From NCBI GenBank assembly GCA_028023455.1, contig JAQFVV010006341.1:1116001-1180000 (forward strand): a stretch of 64,000 bases of DNA. Reading direction: 5' to 3'. This DNA is from Epiperipatus broadwayi (Eukaryota > Onychophora > Udeonychophora > Euonychophora > Peripatidae). The notes beneath the pieces were generated by a model that saw only the letters and a program-made list of their open reading frames with translations, searched no databases and was not told the DNA's origin. Made by a program: the position numbers and the translations under genes. Below are positions 21,969 through 33,333 of this stretch, piece after piece (position 1 is the first letter of the stretch; each line of letters starts with the position of its first letter).

Positions 21969-23970
21969 ATGGGAGGAATGAAACAAAAAAATAAGCAATT
22001 TACAAAATGTAGATAAATTTCAAAGACTCATTTGCTTATTTGTAATTGAATAAAAAATCTATTTGGAAATTTAGATTGTTTTTTTTTTTATTGTTTCTTG
22101 ATTTAAAAAATAAAGGGGAAGGGAGAGGACAGAACAAAATTGACTTATTCCTATTCATTGGGGGTTAACTTTTCAACTTGCAGATCAATTTCAATTTTTG
22201 CTTTTTAAATGAGGGCCATCATTATTTTTTTTGTGAATTAAAAATAAAATAACATCATTATTATTGTCTGTTCCACATATAATGACAATTTTTCCAATTC
22301 ACATTGTAACTATTCTTTATAACATATTTATATTCTGAAATTTCCTTTTAATTTCTGGACAGATTAGTTCTACAGCAGATAGAATGCAGTCATTTCTGAA
22401 TTCCTCTTCAAAAAATGACATCAAATTTGTTTGGATTTTTTTTTCTTTTGAAAGAATTTATCTTGCTTCCACATAATTTTCAGACAAGTTTATAACTTTT
22501 AAATAAAAATATTTGGCACTGAGAATGTACTATATCAGCACCAAATATAATATGTCTTTTTCCCCCAATAATTTTGTTACAATTAGAATATTTTGATAAA
22601 TAGTGCCCATTAATGTTGTGTTTTTATTAACTCTAATATTTTCTAGATATATCAAGCACATTAATTTATCTTTTTATTAAAAAAAATACGCATTGGCCCA
22701 TTTTTTTTAAATGCACAACTATCCGTGTCCATTTTTTTTTTTACCTTATTCAGTGTAGCCATTTTAATCAAAAATAAATAAATGCAAAATAATAATAATG
22801 ATATAAAATAAAATTTGAGTTTTATTTTTGCTATTATAAATTAGACAGAGAAAATCACTACAAACACAAACAAAATGCCCTCAGCATCAGAAAATGTTAA
22901 CTATTTATTGGAATATGTGGTATACACATTGTAGATAGCTAAAAAATCTGTACCACCATACAAACAGTGCTTTTATAACTATATTACTTCACATGTAATA
23001 AACATTATAAAGTTTACAAATTACAGAGTTTTGCCAAAAAAAAAAATAGGGGGAAATGTTTTTACATTTAACAAGTGATAATTATTTTATTTGTTGATTT
23101 TTGCTAAAGACATAATTATACTGGCAGAGGGCTTTTCACAGTCACTTGATTTGCTCTGCTCTCAGGACAGTTCTAGTTGTCCTATGCTATAATTTCACTA
23201 TAGTAGCACCTCCCATTAATTTAAAGAAAAAATATTATAAAGAATATATATATATATTGTACTGGTCTGCGCTGTCAGTCATTTATGCCAATTGTAAACA
23301 TGCCTTGAACATAAATGCATGTTATGCAACTGAGCAACGATTGTAGATATTCAGTTAGATACCATCATTTATTATTTTCTTGAATTGCATCATACAAGGA
23401 AATTATTACATTCATACATTTGAAAGGTCTGGTTCACCAAGATCTTTATGTGCCACCTCTGGAAAAAGATTGCTCCCTCTCCAGAGGGATATGACTGCAT
23501 AATTTAGATAAAGGTTAGTCCCTTTTTGACTTAATAAAATCAATAACAATATAGATGATTTACTTAATAAATCACTAGAAAGATGGATATTCTAACGAAT
23601 TACTCTTGGTCCCGATAGAGATTAATCCCAGGCTAGCTCATCTACTCTTTATCTCGGTAAAGTAGTTTGTTGCTTAGCTAACAAAGGAGGATAACGATAA
23701 AACATTTAGTAATTACACAGCACAATGTTAAAATTTTAATAATCCATCTCCGTATTTATTTAGTCCTTAATTATCTTATAAGATTACAAATAAATGAAAT
23801 AACAAAAAATATATATAAATATGAAACACACAATAACATTTTAATCAAAACCCCAATCCATAATCTTTAAATAATTTACCCAATGGGATAGGATGGTCTG
23901 ATTTTCACCTTCACTTGCACACTCTATAGCATTATGTAGTATAGATTATTTTATACGTGATTACAATACT
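21969..23970. other. AT-rich stretch, nothing recognised
   Basis: Long T runs (for example 22079-22090 and 22731-22741). A compact palindrome CCCTCTCCAGAGGG at about 23476-23489 is the only GC-rich structure. Open frames here (such as 23146-23346) show no recognisable domain. Confidence 0.45.
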
Positions 23971-23973
23971 TAC

Positions 23974-24040
23974 GAGCCATGGTGGGTACGTGTTTCATAA
24001 AACAACTCTCTGTTTCTTTTTATGAATCTAATAAAGATTT
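23974..24040 (-). other. Candidate first coding exon: Kozak ATG followed by a consensus splice donor
   Basis: On the minus strand the sequence reads GTACCCACCATGGCTCGTAAGT. The ATG (complement of 23978-23980) sits in an ideal ACCATGG context and seven bases of coding sequence (ATG GCT C) are followed directly by the donor GTAAGT (complement of 23968-23973). Short first coding exons of this form are common in ribosomal protein and similar housekeeping genes. No following exon was recognised in the window on the minus strand, so the product is unknown and the match could be chance. Confidence 0.3.
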
Positions 24041-24105
24041 CATTATTATCTGGTATCATTATTTAACCACAAACTATAATATTTAAATAAGAGAGTTCCT
24101 CAATC

Positions 24106-24432
24106 GATCCTGCACATAGCGGATCATCGAAAACAGGAAACGAATTGACCTATTTATTCCTTTATTCTTTATTATTATTATTATGATCCTGCATGTAGCA
24201 TATGGAATAAATTTATATTAATAGAAATGAATTTATGGTAAGTTATAATGTATTGAATTCTGCATGTGGTGGATTAAACAGATACAGAAAGTTATTTATA
24301 AACTGAATACACGCATTCCATAGCCATTGAACTATATTGGTAGGTAGATTTAATTCCCCGTTCTTTATAAGATACATTCTTAAAGAAAAGAGAATTTATT
24401 AATTGTACACTAATCCTGCACATAGCAGATAT
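24106..24432 (+). repeat. Decayed motif array, about 77-base period
   Basis: Four relatives of TCCTGCACATAGCGGAT start their TGCA at 24111, 24191, 24261 and 24418, spacings of 80, 70 and 157 bases (the last close to two periods). Variants are CCTGCATGTAGCATAT, TTCTGCATGTGGTGGAT and CCTGCACATAGCAGAT. It lies directly upstream of the candidate minus-strand exon at 23.98 kb, although that may be accidental. Sequence between motifs is not obviously conserved. Confidence 0.55.
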
Positions 24433-25440
24433 TTATATAATAAAACAAAACTAAAGTGGGCGAACAAGCTAATGCCCACCATTTGTGTGTATAGAACCTT
24501 ATGAGTAATCTACCTCCCTTAAATCTTTGATCTAAATCATTTGTGATATGCTAAAATTTATTTTGGTAATTGAAATCTTCTATTGAATCACATATATGGT
24601 TAATTTTAAAAAAAATCATTGATAAAATACATATAAAAGATTACATAATTCGTTACTTTTAATTTATAGTTATAACAATAAAAAAGAGAAAAAAATCGTT
24701 CGTAAGAAATATTTAAATCAAACCAAAAAAATAATTATATTTAGAAATATAAATGGGTTTACTTCCCCAAGGCTTCATTTTTTTCCTGGCTGATGGCTTT
24801 TGAAGGAGATACACAAGTCCTGAGCAGGTTACTGCAGGGGTCTCTTCCATGGATGGTAGGCAAAATAGTTTGAGACAGCTACATTTTAATTGGGCAGAGA
24901 GTCACCTAACTTAGTAGCTACCTCGGTCTTGATAAGTGTGAATGCACCAAATTGGGTCCTCTACTCCATGTTTGCTTTGGCAAGACTACTCAGTCTTGAT
25001 TTCATTCTTCCCATTTTGGTGGGCTGCACTTCAGATTTAAGTGATTTTAACTGCGTCCTCTGGCTCTTCAGGTGGTGGTTAGGCATCTTTGATTTTTACT
25101 TCAAGTGGGTTCACATTAAGATTGTATCTTCCGTTGAAATTATTATATTATTTATTTAACTAACTTGCAATATCTTTCCATCGAATCTCTTTCTTTCAGC
25201 TAACTCTTTCCTGGTCACAATCCCGATTCCTTTCTATATTTCTATTTGCAATTTTATTTTTTAGGATTGGACATGATTACAGCTTGTGATGACTTTTAAT
25301 TCTTACTGTCAATTATTCACTTCTTGAATAAAGCAAAATCAAATGTCCCAGTCAATTCAAATGAAGTGCGTAAATGAATGCTTGAATCAATCATCAATCG
25401 AAAATAAGTGAATTGGTTTTAACTGCACGTATTGAACTGA
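24433..25440. other. Less AT-rich unassigned stretch
   Basis: Between about 24770 and 25250 base composition is more balanced. The minus strand contains a run encoding KMGRMKSRLSSLAKANME that ends in a stop, and the plus strand an 89-codon frame at 24890-25159. Neither resembles a family I know. Possibly a decayed mobile-element coding region or host exon. Confidence 0.3.
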
Positions 25441-25555
25441 ATGCCTTCAACTGCTTAATTTAAGTCTTTGCCTTCAACTGAATTGAATTCAATTCTTCAA
25501 TTTAAGTCCTTGCCTTCAACTGAACTGAATTGAATTGAATGCCCCTATATCACCT
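25441..25555. repeat. Degenerate repeat of GCCTTCAACTGAATTGAATT
   Basis: GCCTTCAACTG recurs at 25443, 25470 and 25512, each followed by variants of AATTGAATTCAATT, with TTTAAGTC(T/C)TTGCC between units. Related on the opposite strand to the minisatellite at 4.55 kb. Confidence 0.65.
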
Positions 25556-27770
25556 GATCAGAATTTTTATATATCCCCCCATTACAGGGTCCCCTCTACA
25601 AACTATTGCTTTTTCCGATTTTAATTAGTTTAATTAAACTATCCTGTTTTATCAAAATTTTTCCTATCTTTTTAAAATCTGTTTAAGAATTTCCTTTTAG
25701 ACCGTTAGTGATTCATATTCCTATCCCAGGTTTTAATCAATTTTTATTCTGCAGGTATCAAGCCGAATGGCTATTCATGTCCTTTTACAATTTTCTCTAA
25801 AAAAACATTATAACAAAAGAGAGAAGTCACTGACTTGCCTGCCATCATTACAACTATATTCTAACAAAGAAAACACACATTTTATAGATTATGTGTTGTT
25901 AAAAGGTTAACATTATTTTTAAATTTTTGTACATAAATTTATTTTCAACACGCAACCCAAAAACAAAAATATACATCAGAATTTGATTAATTTAAAAATA
26001 AAACATATTTAGATGCTGGGTTATTTACATTTAAGTTTCCCAGTATAATTTTATATCCCCTCCACCATATCAAAAATGACACATTTATAAAACAGAAAAA
26101 ATACGCATTTCACTTTTAATGTATAAGATTGTACATTTAAAATGTATCATCACTATTTATCTTTTTCTTTAATTTAAAATATACTACATGTGCAAACGAA
26201 GTGAAAGTATATGTGCACAGACCAAACCTTTTATTTTATTATATACGTTTGTTCAGGCTGCAACTATGCTTGCAGCCATCTTTGTGCCTGTCATTTAAGA
26301 CTGACTGGCACAATATATATATATTATAACGGACAGGAATGAAGTGAAATTGTCCAGTCTTACCATAATCTGCAGTACATGGCGCCACTAGGCCATTTGA
26401 ACCTAGAAAATTTATAGAGTAGGCAGATACGCACTGTTAAGATCACGACCGTCAGCCCAAGTCCCTAGGTCATGAAGTAGCAGAGGTTTAAAACATTTAT
26501 TAAATATATTTCTTTTAATAAAGAATAATAAAAGCAATCACTGTCAGTATTAATAACACAAAAATATTTTATTCGCGTATATAAGTAAATGACAACACAC
26601 TTAAAAAATAATTATATAAAAAAATTATGTTTCATTATTATTTACTATTATTTTTATTTGTTTTAACTTTTATTTTTAATCTTAGAAATGTTGAGTATAG
26701 ATGAGCTACCCAGACGACACACTAAAAGACTTTCAAACATTTGATTCCAGGCTAAAAGTCCGCAGCCAAACCAACGCTCGCTTCCAGATATATATCAGCA
26801 ACCAATGCAATGTGAACATGTTAGCACACAATCATGCCGACAGGAATGTGCATATGAACAGCATGATATTATTGGAGAAAACATGTTCTTCATCCAGTAC
26901 AGGAAATGGACATCTGTCTGGTGAAGAAACCATGCATGTACAATAATAAAAATAACGCTTCATATGGATGGGAGAGTAGTCTATCTTGCCGTGCTTATCC
27001 TCCCAATCCATAGAGCTGGAATGGGTCAATAGTGCAGGAAATATGTCTGCATCCATTTCAATGGTATGACTACCTCTTTGGAGTCATGCATTCAGTTGGA
27101 CTCATCACCCTAGGTGCTAACGCACTTCACATTACATTGATATAAACGTCCATATATCTCTCCACCAGCATTGACACAACTATGAAACAAATAGTCCGAA
27201 ATCAAAAACCCCTTTAAAACTAACATATTTAAACAACTCTAGCAGCCATCTACACTCAACTAACATTTAAATCATTTTATTAATTTAATTCTAAAAAAAA
27301 AAAATCTTTAGTTTAAGGTTTTAAAATCATTTTAAAATGACACATTATATTTAACTTATTTTTTTACTATAAATATTATTTAACCTACTTTTCTTTTAAA
27401 TTCAATAATACACAAATAACGATATGTGTTTTTATCTTTAAATTTAAGTTTGCAATCGCAAACCCCTACCCTATTACAAACAGATATTAAGCATGAATAA
27501 ATAACAGAAAAACAATACATATTTTAAGAGATTACTTTTAAAACTTTAGATAAGACTTTTTTAAATTTCAAAGTTTATAAAAATAAAGTTCAGATTTGTT
27601 CAGGAAAGAAAGTTTATAGTTCATTTTTAGAAACAAATAAAGTTCGAAGATTTTAACTTAAAGAGAGTTTAGATTTCATTTTATCATTTTTAAATTATAC
27701 TTTCCTTTCTCCATGCTCATTCCTTTGGATGAAGATCTATGAAGACTTATGATGATTTATGATGATTTCT
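25556..27770. other. Unassigned stretch with several less AT-rich patches
   Basis: Patches at 26250-26480 (with a GCTGCAACTATGCTTGCAGC hairpin) and 26700-27190 are compositionally distinct from their flanks. The plus frame 26701-26946 and minus frame 26832-27056 overlap in the second patch and neither shows a domain. Unrecognised transposon or exon sequence are both possible. Confidence 0.35.
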
Positions 27771-27865
27771 GAAGACAGGATCCGAGGTTCGATCCTGGGA
27801 TCCATGGAGATAAAAGCTGCCTCCAGCCGGCCGCACCGAAGGAAGCACGATGAAGTGGATTACAT
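27771..27865 (+). repeat. GC-rich patch with a B-box-like string, possible SINE fragment
   Basis: GAGGTTCGATCCTGGGATCC contains a consensus-quality polymerase III B box (GGTTCGATCC). It is followed by TGCCTCCAGCCGGCCGCACC, strikingly GC- and CpG-rich for this window. No A box could be placed upstream, so this may be a 5'-truncated tRNA-derived retroposon. Only one copy was seen. Confidence 0.35.
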
Positions 27866-28940
27866 TCTTAGTGACAATGACAATATTTTTAAATTATTTT
27901 ACTTTCAGCAAAGACAACAGAATTCAAATTTTAATTTTCTAATTCTCTAATTAATTATTTCTTTTGGATTTTTTTTTTATAGTCCTGAGGCATCTTATCT
28001 CTGGAATGCACAGATCGATCAAACATATTTCATGTCTGTATTTTATTGGTTTATTGGGTTTATGTTCAAGTAGATTTTGGGTTTGTGGCTAGGTAAGAGT
28101 TTGGGTTTTCCACTGAGGTCTGTGTCTATATCTTTGGGCAGGAACTCATCTATTTTGTAATCTTTTTTTCAATGGTCATTTTGCCCTAAGGATCTGTTTG
28201 TAATTTTTATTTTTAAGATTAAAACTCTCGTTATTTTTAAAATCAAAAGGTTTTTTTATTATATTTTATTTAAAGATTAGAATCTTTGTTTTGATTCTAT
28301 AATTTTTTTAAAGCTTATTTTATTTCGATAATTAAATCAAACATTAATAAATTAATAATTCATTATTTGTGCATTTTGAACGTTTATGCATTTAATCAGT
28401 ATTAGGTATTTACAAAAACATTAAGTATTAGAATTTAAATGTAACGCATATATATATATATATCGTGTTACAATATATATCTATATATAACAGGTGTTAG
28501 AAAGGAGTTTGCTGTTAACTGAAAGGAGACACTTTGATTCCTCTCAAAGTCTTTAAAGAAACTGACCAAGGCAAATTTCTAATGTCCACTCCATATGTTC
28601 TTGTCATTACAGCTATTATTATTATGTGACTATTCCTATAATATATGAATGTGGATGGCTGCTCACCAATGTGCATCACCCAGCATTGGTGAATTTATTT
28701 ATTGGCTTTTTAAAAATCAAGAAATGCCATGATTTTTTCCTCAGTTGCCTGTTAAAGCCGAATTAATGTGTGTGTGAATAAAAAAACATTTTTCTAACAG
28801 ATAAACACAATCATGACAGACAAAAATAAATCATAGCCCTTATTCCCAGGAGGCAGTTGGTGACTGAAGGTGTAGAGTGCTACATATTCCCTGATTGTGA
28901 ACCTAGGCTTCCATTTGATGACTTTTTATTTAAGTACTTA
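27866..28940. other. AT-rich stretch, nothing recognised
   Basis: A TA run with short inverted repeats lies at about 28446-28490. No coding signal was found before the LINE endonuclease remnant. Confidence 0.45.
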
Positions 28941-28944
28941 CAAC

Positions 28945-29560
28945 TACAAATCACTTTCAAATGAAGGAAAATTGCAAGAATTGTCTCATATTAAATGGGA
29001 CATTATTGGACTTTGTAAAGTTAGAAGAAAAAGATGAGACAATTGATTTTAAAATGGACATGCACTCTACTACAAAGGTAGAAATATTGTTAGTACAAGT
29101 GGAGTAGGATTCTTTATAAATAAAAAGTGGAAGAACAACATTTTGGAGATTGATGTTGTATCGAATAGATTACCAAGATTATTTAATAGCATATATCAAA
29201 TGCAGATAATTCAGGTTTATGCCCCAACAAGTTTTCATAGTGATGAAGTAGTAGAAGATTTTTATATAGATGTACAAAAGGCTTTTGATCAATCAAAGTA
29301 AACAACATTTAAAAATTATCATGTGGAGTTTGCAGAAAAAGAAAAAACTTTATATTATGAATTTTTTTTTTTTTTTTTTTAGAAAAATGTTAAAAGGAAA
29401 TAGACATGGAACCATCCAAATAAATGTATAGCAGAATTGGATTATATTTTGACTAACAGAAAATACATATTTCAAGATTGTAATGTCCTTAAAAAATTTG
29501 ACAGAAGAAGTGATCATCAATTAATAAAATGTAAGATAAATGTTAATGCAAAACTAGAGA
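28945..29560 (+). pseudogene. APE-type endonuclease remnant of the LINE
   Basis: Readable blocks in shifting frames are GKLQELSHIKWDIIGL, VRRKDETIDF, GVGFFINKKWKNNILEIDVV, MQIIQVYAPTSFHSDEVVED, WNHPNKCIAELDYILTNRK and FDRRSDHQLIKCKIN. They match in order the conserved features of endonuclease/exonuclease/phosphatase domains of non-LTR elements: DIIGL near the N-terminus, QVYAP in the middle, D-I-TN and SDH near the end. In living relatives this domain nicks target DNA to prime reverse transcription. A deletion and a 22-base T run at about 29362 break the middle. Confidence 0.82.
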
Positions 29561-29841
29561 GACAAATTTAAAAAAACAATATTTATAATTGATATTGCTA
29601 ATCTTCAGAAACATTCTAATGATTTTAAATTAGAACTTGTAAATCATTTTAAGTATTAGTAGATTTTGAACATGATTCAGATTTGAATAAAATTAATAGA
29701 AAAATAACTCATATACTTTTAAAAACTGCCACAAAAATAGCTGGTAGAAAAAAAGCAGCAATTGACCAAAAAAATTCCTACTGAGACTAAAAAAATTATG
29801 AAGAAAAAAAAAGGAATATGAGGATATATAAAAATGATGTA

Positions 29842-31061
29842 CACCTGGGTCTCCTTTTACGTGGATTTATTTAACGCGATTCATGTTTCTCCGGAAGTCG
29901 AACTCCAATAAAGCGCTATTACTTTAAATAATAAATTTTGCGCACTTCCGTCATATTGAAAGTAATAGCACATTATTGGAATTTGACTTTCATCTTAGTA
30001 ATTTCAATATTTTTGGTGCTTTATAATAGTAAGATTTTATGCAATAATGAAATTAAAATCATGATTTCCACATTTTATGTATACACACATTAAATTTTAC
30101 AAGATTATAATGTAAATTTGTTCAAACATTGTGCATGTTAATTTTGCATTTTAAATCACATTCTGTTTTTGATTTTTAAAAAAGAATGTTAATCAATTAT
30201 TAATCATTTAGTGTCTGCCAGTTTATTTTTAAAAGATGAGTAATAGCAGTGGGCACAATTAAATTTGACAATTAAAAATTAAAATCTGATTTTTAATTGT
30301 AATTAACAATTTAAAAATTACTTAAGGTGACCTGAAATTTAATTAAGTAATGTGAAACAAAATTTAATTTCTAAACGGAATTGAAAATTAAAGACAAAAA
30401 TAAGAATTTAAATTTTAGTTGTTCCTTTCACTGCAAAAATGATTCGCGAAGGTCTTCAACTTTCTAATCAGTTGGCAAATTATTTTCTTATTAATGACAC
30501 TATTCACGAACGTGCTCTTAAATTCCAACAAGAGCTAAATGGTTATATGTCTGGATATCGTGAGCTTCATAAACAATTAATAAAATAATCATCTCAAAGA
30601 TTAATTACTAATTACATTGTCAACAGAAAACCATTAACACAACATGAGAGTGAAGTTAGTGCTAGTTTGATTTTTTACCAGTTTGCAAATGAATCTGTTT
30701 ATCGGCAAGTAGCAATAATAATTAAAACGTGTATAAAAAATGTCAATTACTGTACTGTAAATTATGCATAAAAATATATAGTTTTAAATAAAATTAAATA
30801 TTATAGTTAAAAAAAGTTTGTCTTGTATCAATTTTTTCCAAATTTGAAATTTTTTATTAGTTATATTTTATTTCCTTATTTTTTTTTTTTTTGTGCGAAT
30901 TTTAAAGTAATTTTACATTGGTGCTTTGCTTTTATGTGATTTTTGAAAAATCACAGTCTGTATCGCCCCTTTTTCAAGGTAAGTTATATCTATTTTTGCG
31001 CAATTTTGTTTGCGCGTGGTTTCTGAGGAACCTATCTATCGCGTAAAACGAGATCCAGGTG
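29842..31061 (+). mobile_element. Pogo/Tigger-like DNA transposon, internally deleted (copy 2), TA target duplication
   Basis: The 1220-bp element is bounded by TA at 29840-29841 and 31062-31063. The ends CACCTGGGTCTCCTTTTACG and the complement of CGTAAAACGAGATCCAGGTG are near-perfect terminal inverted repeats, and CGCG-rich subterminal sequence follows, as in Tigger elements. It contains an internal palindrome (29896-29993), an AT-rich leader, a transposase C-terminal remnant and a 3' tail. It is nonautonomous because the catalytic core is deleted. Insertion into the LINE gives relative age: LINE first, transposon later. Confidence 0.9.
30430..30741 (+). pseudogene. Transposase C-terminal fragment of the pogo-like element
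   Basis: The frame reads TAKMIREGLQLSNQLANYFL, INDTIHERALKFQQELNGYM, SGYRELHKQLIK then a stop at about 30586, and continues SSQRLITNYIVNRKPLTQHE, SEVSASLIFYQFANESVYRQ. The pattern, a helical ALKFQ-EL segment followed by a GY-EL segment and a Q-ITNY/ITDF-like tail, resembles the C-terminus of Tigger/jerky-type transposases, downstream of the DDE domain. One in-frame stop and the absence of all upstream catalytic sequence mark it as dead. Copy 1 at 9.6 kb holds the complementary N-terminal end. Confidence 0.68.
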
Positions 31062-31063
31062 TA

Positions 31064-32825
31064 TTAAGAAGGATTGAATATCTCAAATTTTGTAAACTGG
31101 TGTGAAAAAGAATTGATAATGATATAAGAAAGTATAATTGTAAACTAGTAATGACAGCTGTAGGAGAGAATAAATGTCTCAAGGACGTAAAACAACATTT
31201 TGATATTGGTAAGAAACTTATATCTGCAATAAGAAAAAAAGATGGAACTATTATTAAAAAGAGAGATGACATCATGAAATGAGTAGAAAATGTCTATCAA
31301 GAATTATATAGTAATAAAAAACAAGTATGTCTTACATATATTATATCTTCTGAATTGCCAGGATTTTAAATGAAGAAGTGAGACATGCAATTAAATTTAT
31401 GAAGAAGGAAAAAGCTTCAGGTAACGAATTATAATTGATATATTAAAAGAAGCAGGTGAAAAAAGAGAATTTTTTTTAGCAAGTCATATACCAAATGTCT
31501 AAATAATAAAGATGTACCAGAGGATTGGAATAATGCAGTATTAATATTAATATTTTAAAAAGGTGATAAAGAAGATATTAGAAATTACAGACCTATCATT
31601 CTTTTATCTGTTTTATACAAAAATTTTACCAAGACAATTACAACTCATCTACAGAGAACATTGGATTTCAACAAACCAAAAAAAAACTAAGCTGGATTTA
31701 AAAGTGGTTTTAGTACAATAGATTCTATCCATGTATTGAGAGAAGTTATTGAAGACACCAATGAATATGAATTGCCATTATGCTTTGCAATTGGATATTA
31801 TGAAAAGAGATTTGATTCTATAAGCATTTGTTCAGTGATCAAAGCATTGGATTATCAAGGTATAGACACAGAATATTTCTGAAGAATATTTATAAAAATG
31901 CAACAGCAACAATTAGATTACATAATAATATTATAAAGATTAACATTGTGAATGGTGTAAGACAGGGTGATTCCATATCTCCAAAACATTTTACAGCAGT
32001 GCTGCAAAAAAGTATTTTGTGGATTAAAATAGGGAGCTAAGGGAATAAAAGTAAATGGAGATTATTTAAGTTATTTAGATTTTGCAGATGATGTAGTTAT
32101 TTTTGCAAATAATGCTTCATAGCTTCAGGAAATGTTGCAAGAATTATTAGATAAAAGTAAGAAAATAGGACTAAAGGTAAATGTTAAAAAGTCTAAAGTA
32201 ATTTTCAATGGATTTTCTCAAAAGATGAAAATAAAAATTGATTATGATGATTTAGAATATGTTACAACTATAAATACCTTTTATTACTACATATGGAAAC
32301 ATAATCGATGAAATTAATCATAAAGTTATAATTGGTTGGAATGTTTTTGGTAGAAATAACTTAATACTATAAAAGAAATATGCATATATGTTTAAAAATG
32401 AATGTTTTTAATAAATATGTTTTACCAGTTCTTACTTATGGATCTGAGACTTGAACACTTAATAGAAGAGCAATACAGAGATATCAGACTTCTCAAAGAA
32501 GTATGGAGAGATGCATGTCAGGAATAACAAGGCAATATCAAAAACACAATACATGGGTAAGAGAACAAACAGGTGTCACACTCATTAAAAGAATCAAAAC
32601 ACTGAAGTGGAGTTGGGATAGACTTATTGCTAGAATACATGATAATAAATGGACAATTGAAATCATAAACTGGATTCTAAGAGATTGTAAAAGACCCAGA
32701 AAGAGATAACATCTGAGATGGATGGATGAAATAAGTAAAAGAATGAGAAGATGGATTAAACCTGGAGAGACTTTCATCCTGCTGGAATTGAGACTGGTTG
32801 ACAAAGATGATGATGATGTTGATAT
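31064..32825 (+). pseudogene. Reverse transcriptase remnant of the LINE
   Basis: Broken frames preserve, in order, a linker (GENKCLKDVKQHFDIGKKLI), AFxSI-type palm sequence, VNGVRQGDSISPKHFTAVLQ at about 31950-32010, and LDFADDVVIFANNAS at about 32077-32120 with an in-frame stop right after it. Then come VKKSKVIFNGFSQKMKIKID, LTYGSET followed by a stop at about 32453, MERCMSGITRQYQKHNTWVR, LKWSWDRLIARIHDNKWTIE and CKRPRKR. The catalytic FADD is retained but several stops and frameshifts prevent a full product. The GHIAR motif of the open copy is altered here (RLIAR). Confidence 0.85.
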
Positions 32826-32830
32826 AAGAA

Positions 32831-33127
32831 CAGCAGAAAGAAACAAAAAAACTTTTATTATCCTTCTGTTATCTGTACCACTAAAACACTTTCTGCATGT
32901 TACCTAATGGCACAGTGTGAGAGGTTGTCCTATAATATTTTCATCTGAGTGATACTTCAAAATTTATTATAAAGTTAGAGAGGTGGGTAGAAAATCTGTA
33001 AGTCATAGCCTGGGAAAGAATGATTTACTCTTTTTGTTTATATATACAGTGAGCTAATGCTTAATTCAAAATCTAATACACGTATATATAATTACATATA
33101 CCTTATTTTAAATATAACATTAGAAAA
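32831..33127. other. AT-rich stretch, nothing recognised
   Basis: No feature was seen between the LINE tail and the family C foldback. Confidence 0.5.
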
Positions 33128-33333
33128 TAAATATAGGGGATTTGAACTCAGACTTTCAAACACCTTTCAACTATCCATACTATCTCATATCACTAATACA
33201 CGTGATCACACATATGTAAAAAAGATCAATAATTAAACAATATACACAAGTGTGATCATGCGTAACAATGATCTGAGATAGTGTGGATAGTTGAAAGGGG
33301 CTTGAATGTCTGAGTTCAAATCCCCTATATTTA
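33128..33333. repeat. Family C-derived foldback, arms of about 88 bp
   Basis: The left arm begins TAAATATAGGGGATTTGAAC and the right arm ends with its complement. Both carry CTCAGAC(T/A)TTCAA, CTTTCAACTATCCA and a GATCACAC block. The arms represent the TA-proximal end of the family C unit in inverted duplication, with a loop of about 30 bases. Confidence 0.85.

Larger units (their letters stand above)
28945..32830 (+). mobile_element. Nearly full-length dead LINE-1-family retrotransposon, split by a pogo-like insertion
   Basis: Endonuclease remnants (28945-29560), linker (29561-29839), a nested DNA transposon (29842-31061), then linker and reverse transcriptase (31064-32825). The element ends in GATGATGATGTTGATATA, the GAT-rich tail of this family. 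Deleting the nested element and one TA rejoins the linker frame. The 3' part is clearly homologous to the open copy at 14.9-15.76 kb, sharing for instance GATTTTGCAGATGATGTAGT and CTTACTTATGGATCTGAGAC. It carries many stops and frameshifts, so it is older and inactive. The true 5' end is not resolved. Confidence 0.87.

Noticed and set aside
23860-23980. Ribosomal protein S4-type coding downstream of the minus-strand ATGGCTC
   Set aside because: A KVKIRPSYPIG string occurs about 100 bases downstream, but it is in the wrong place within such a protein, ends in a stop and has no supporting neighbours.
26701-27056. Overlapping 81-codon plus and 74-codon minus frames
   Set aside because: Neither has a recognisable domain, and both are explained by a locally less AT-rich patch. 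I kept the patch as unassigned sequence only.
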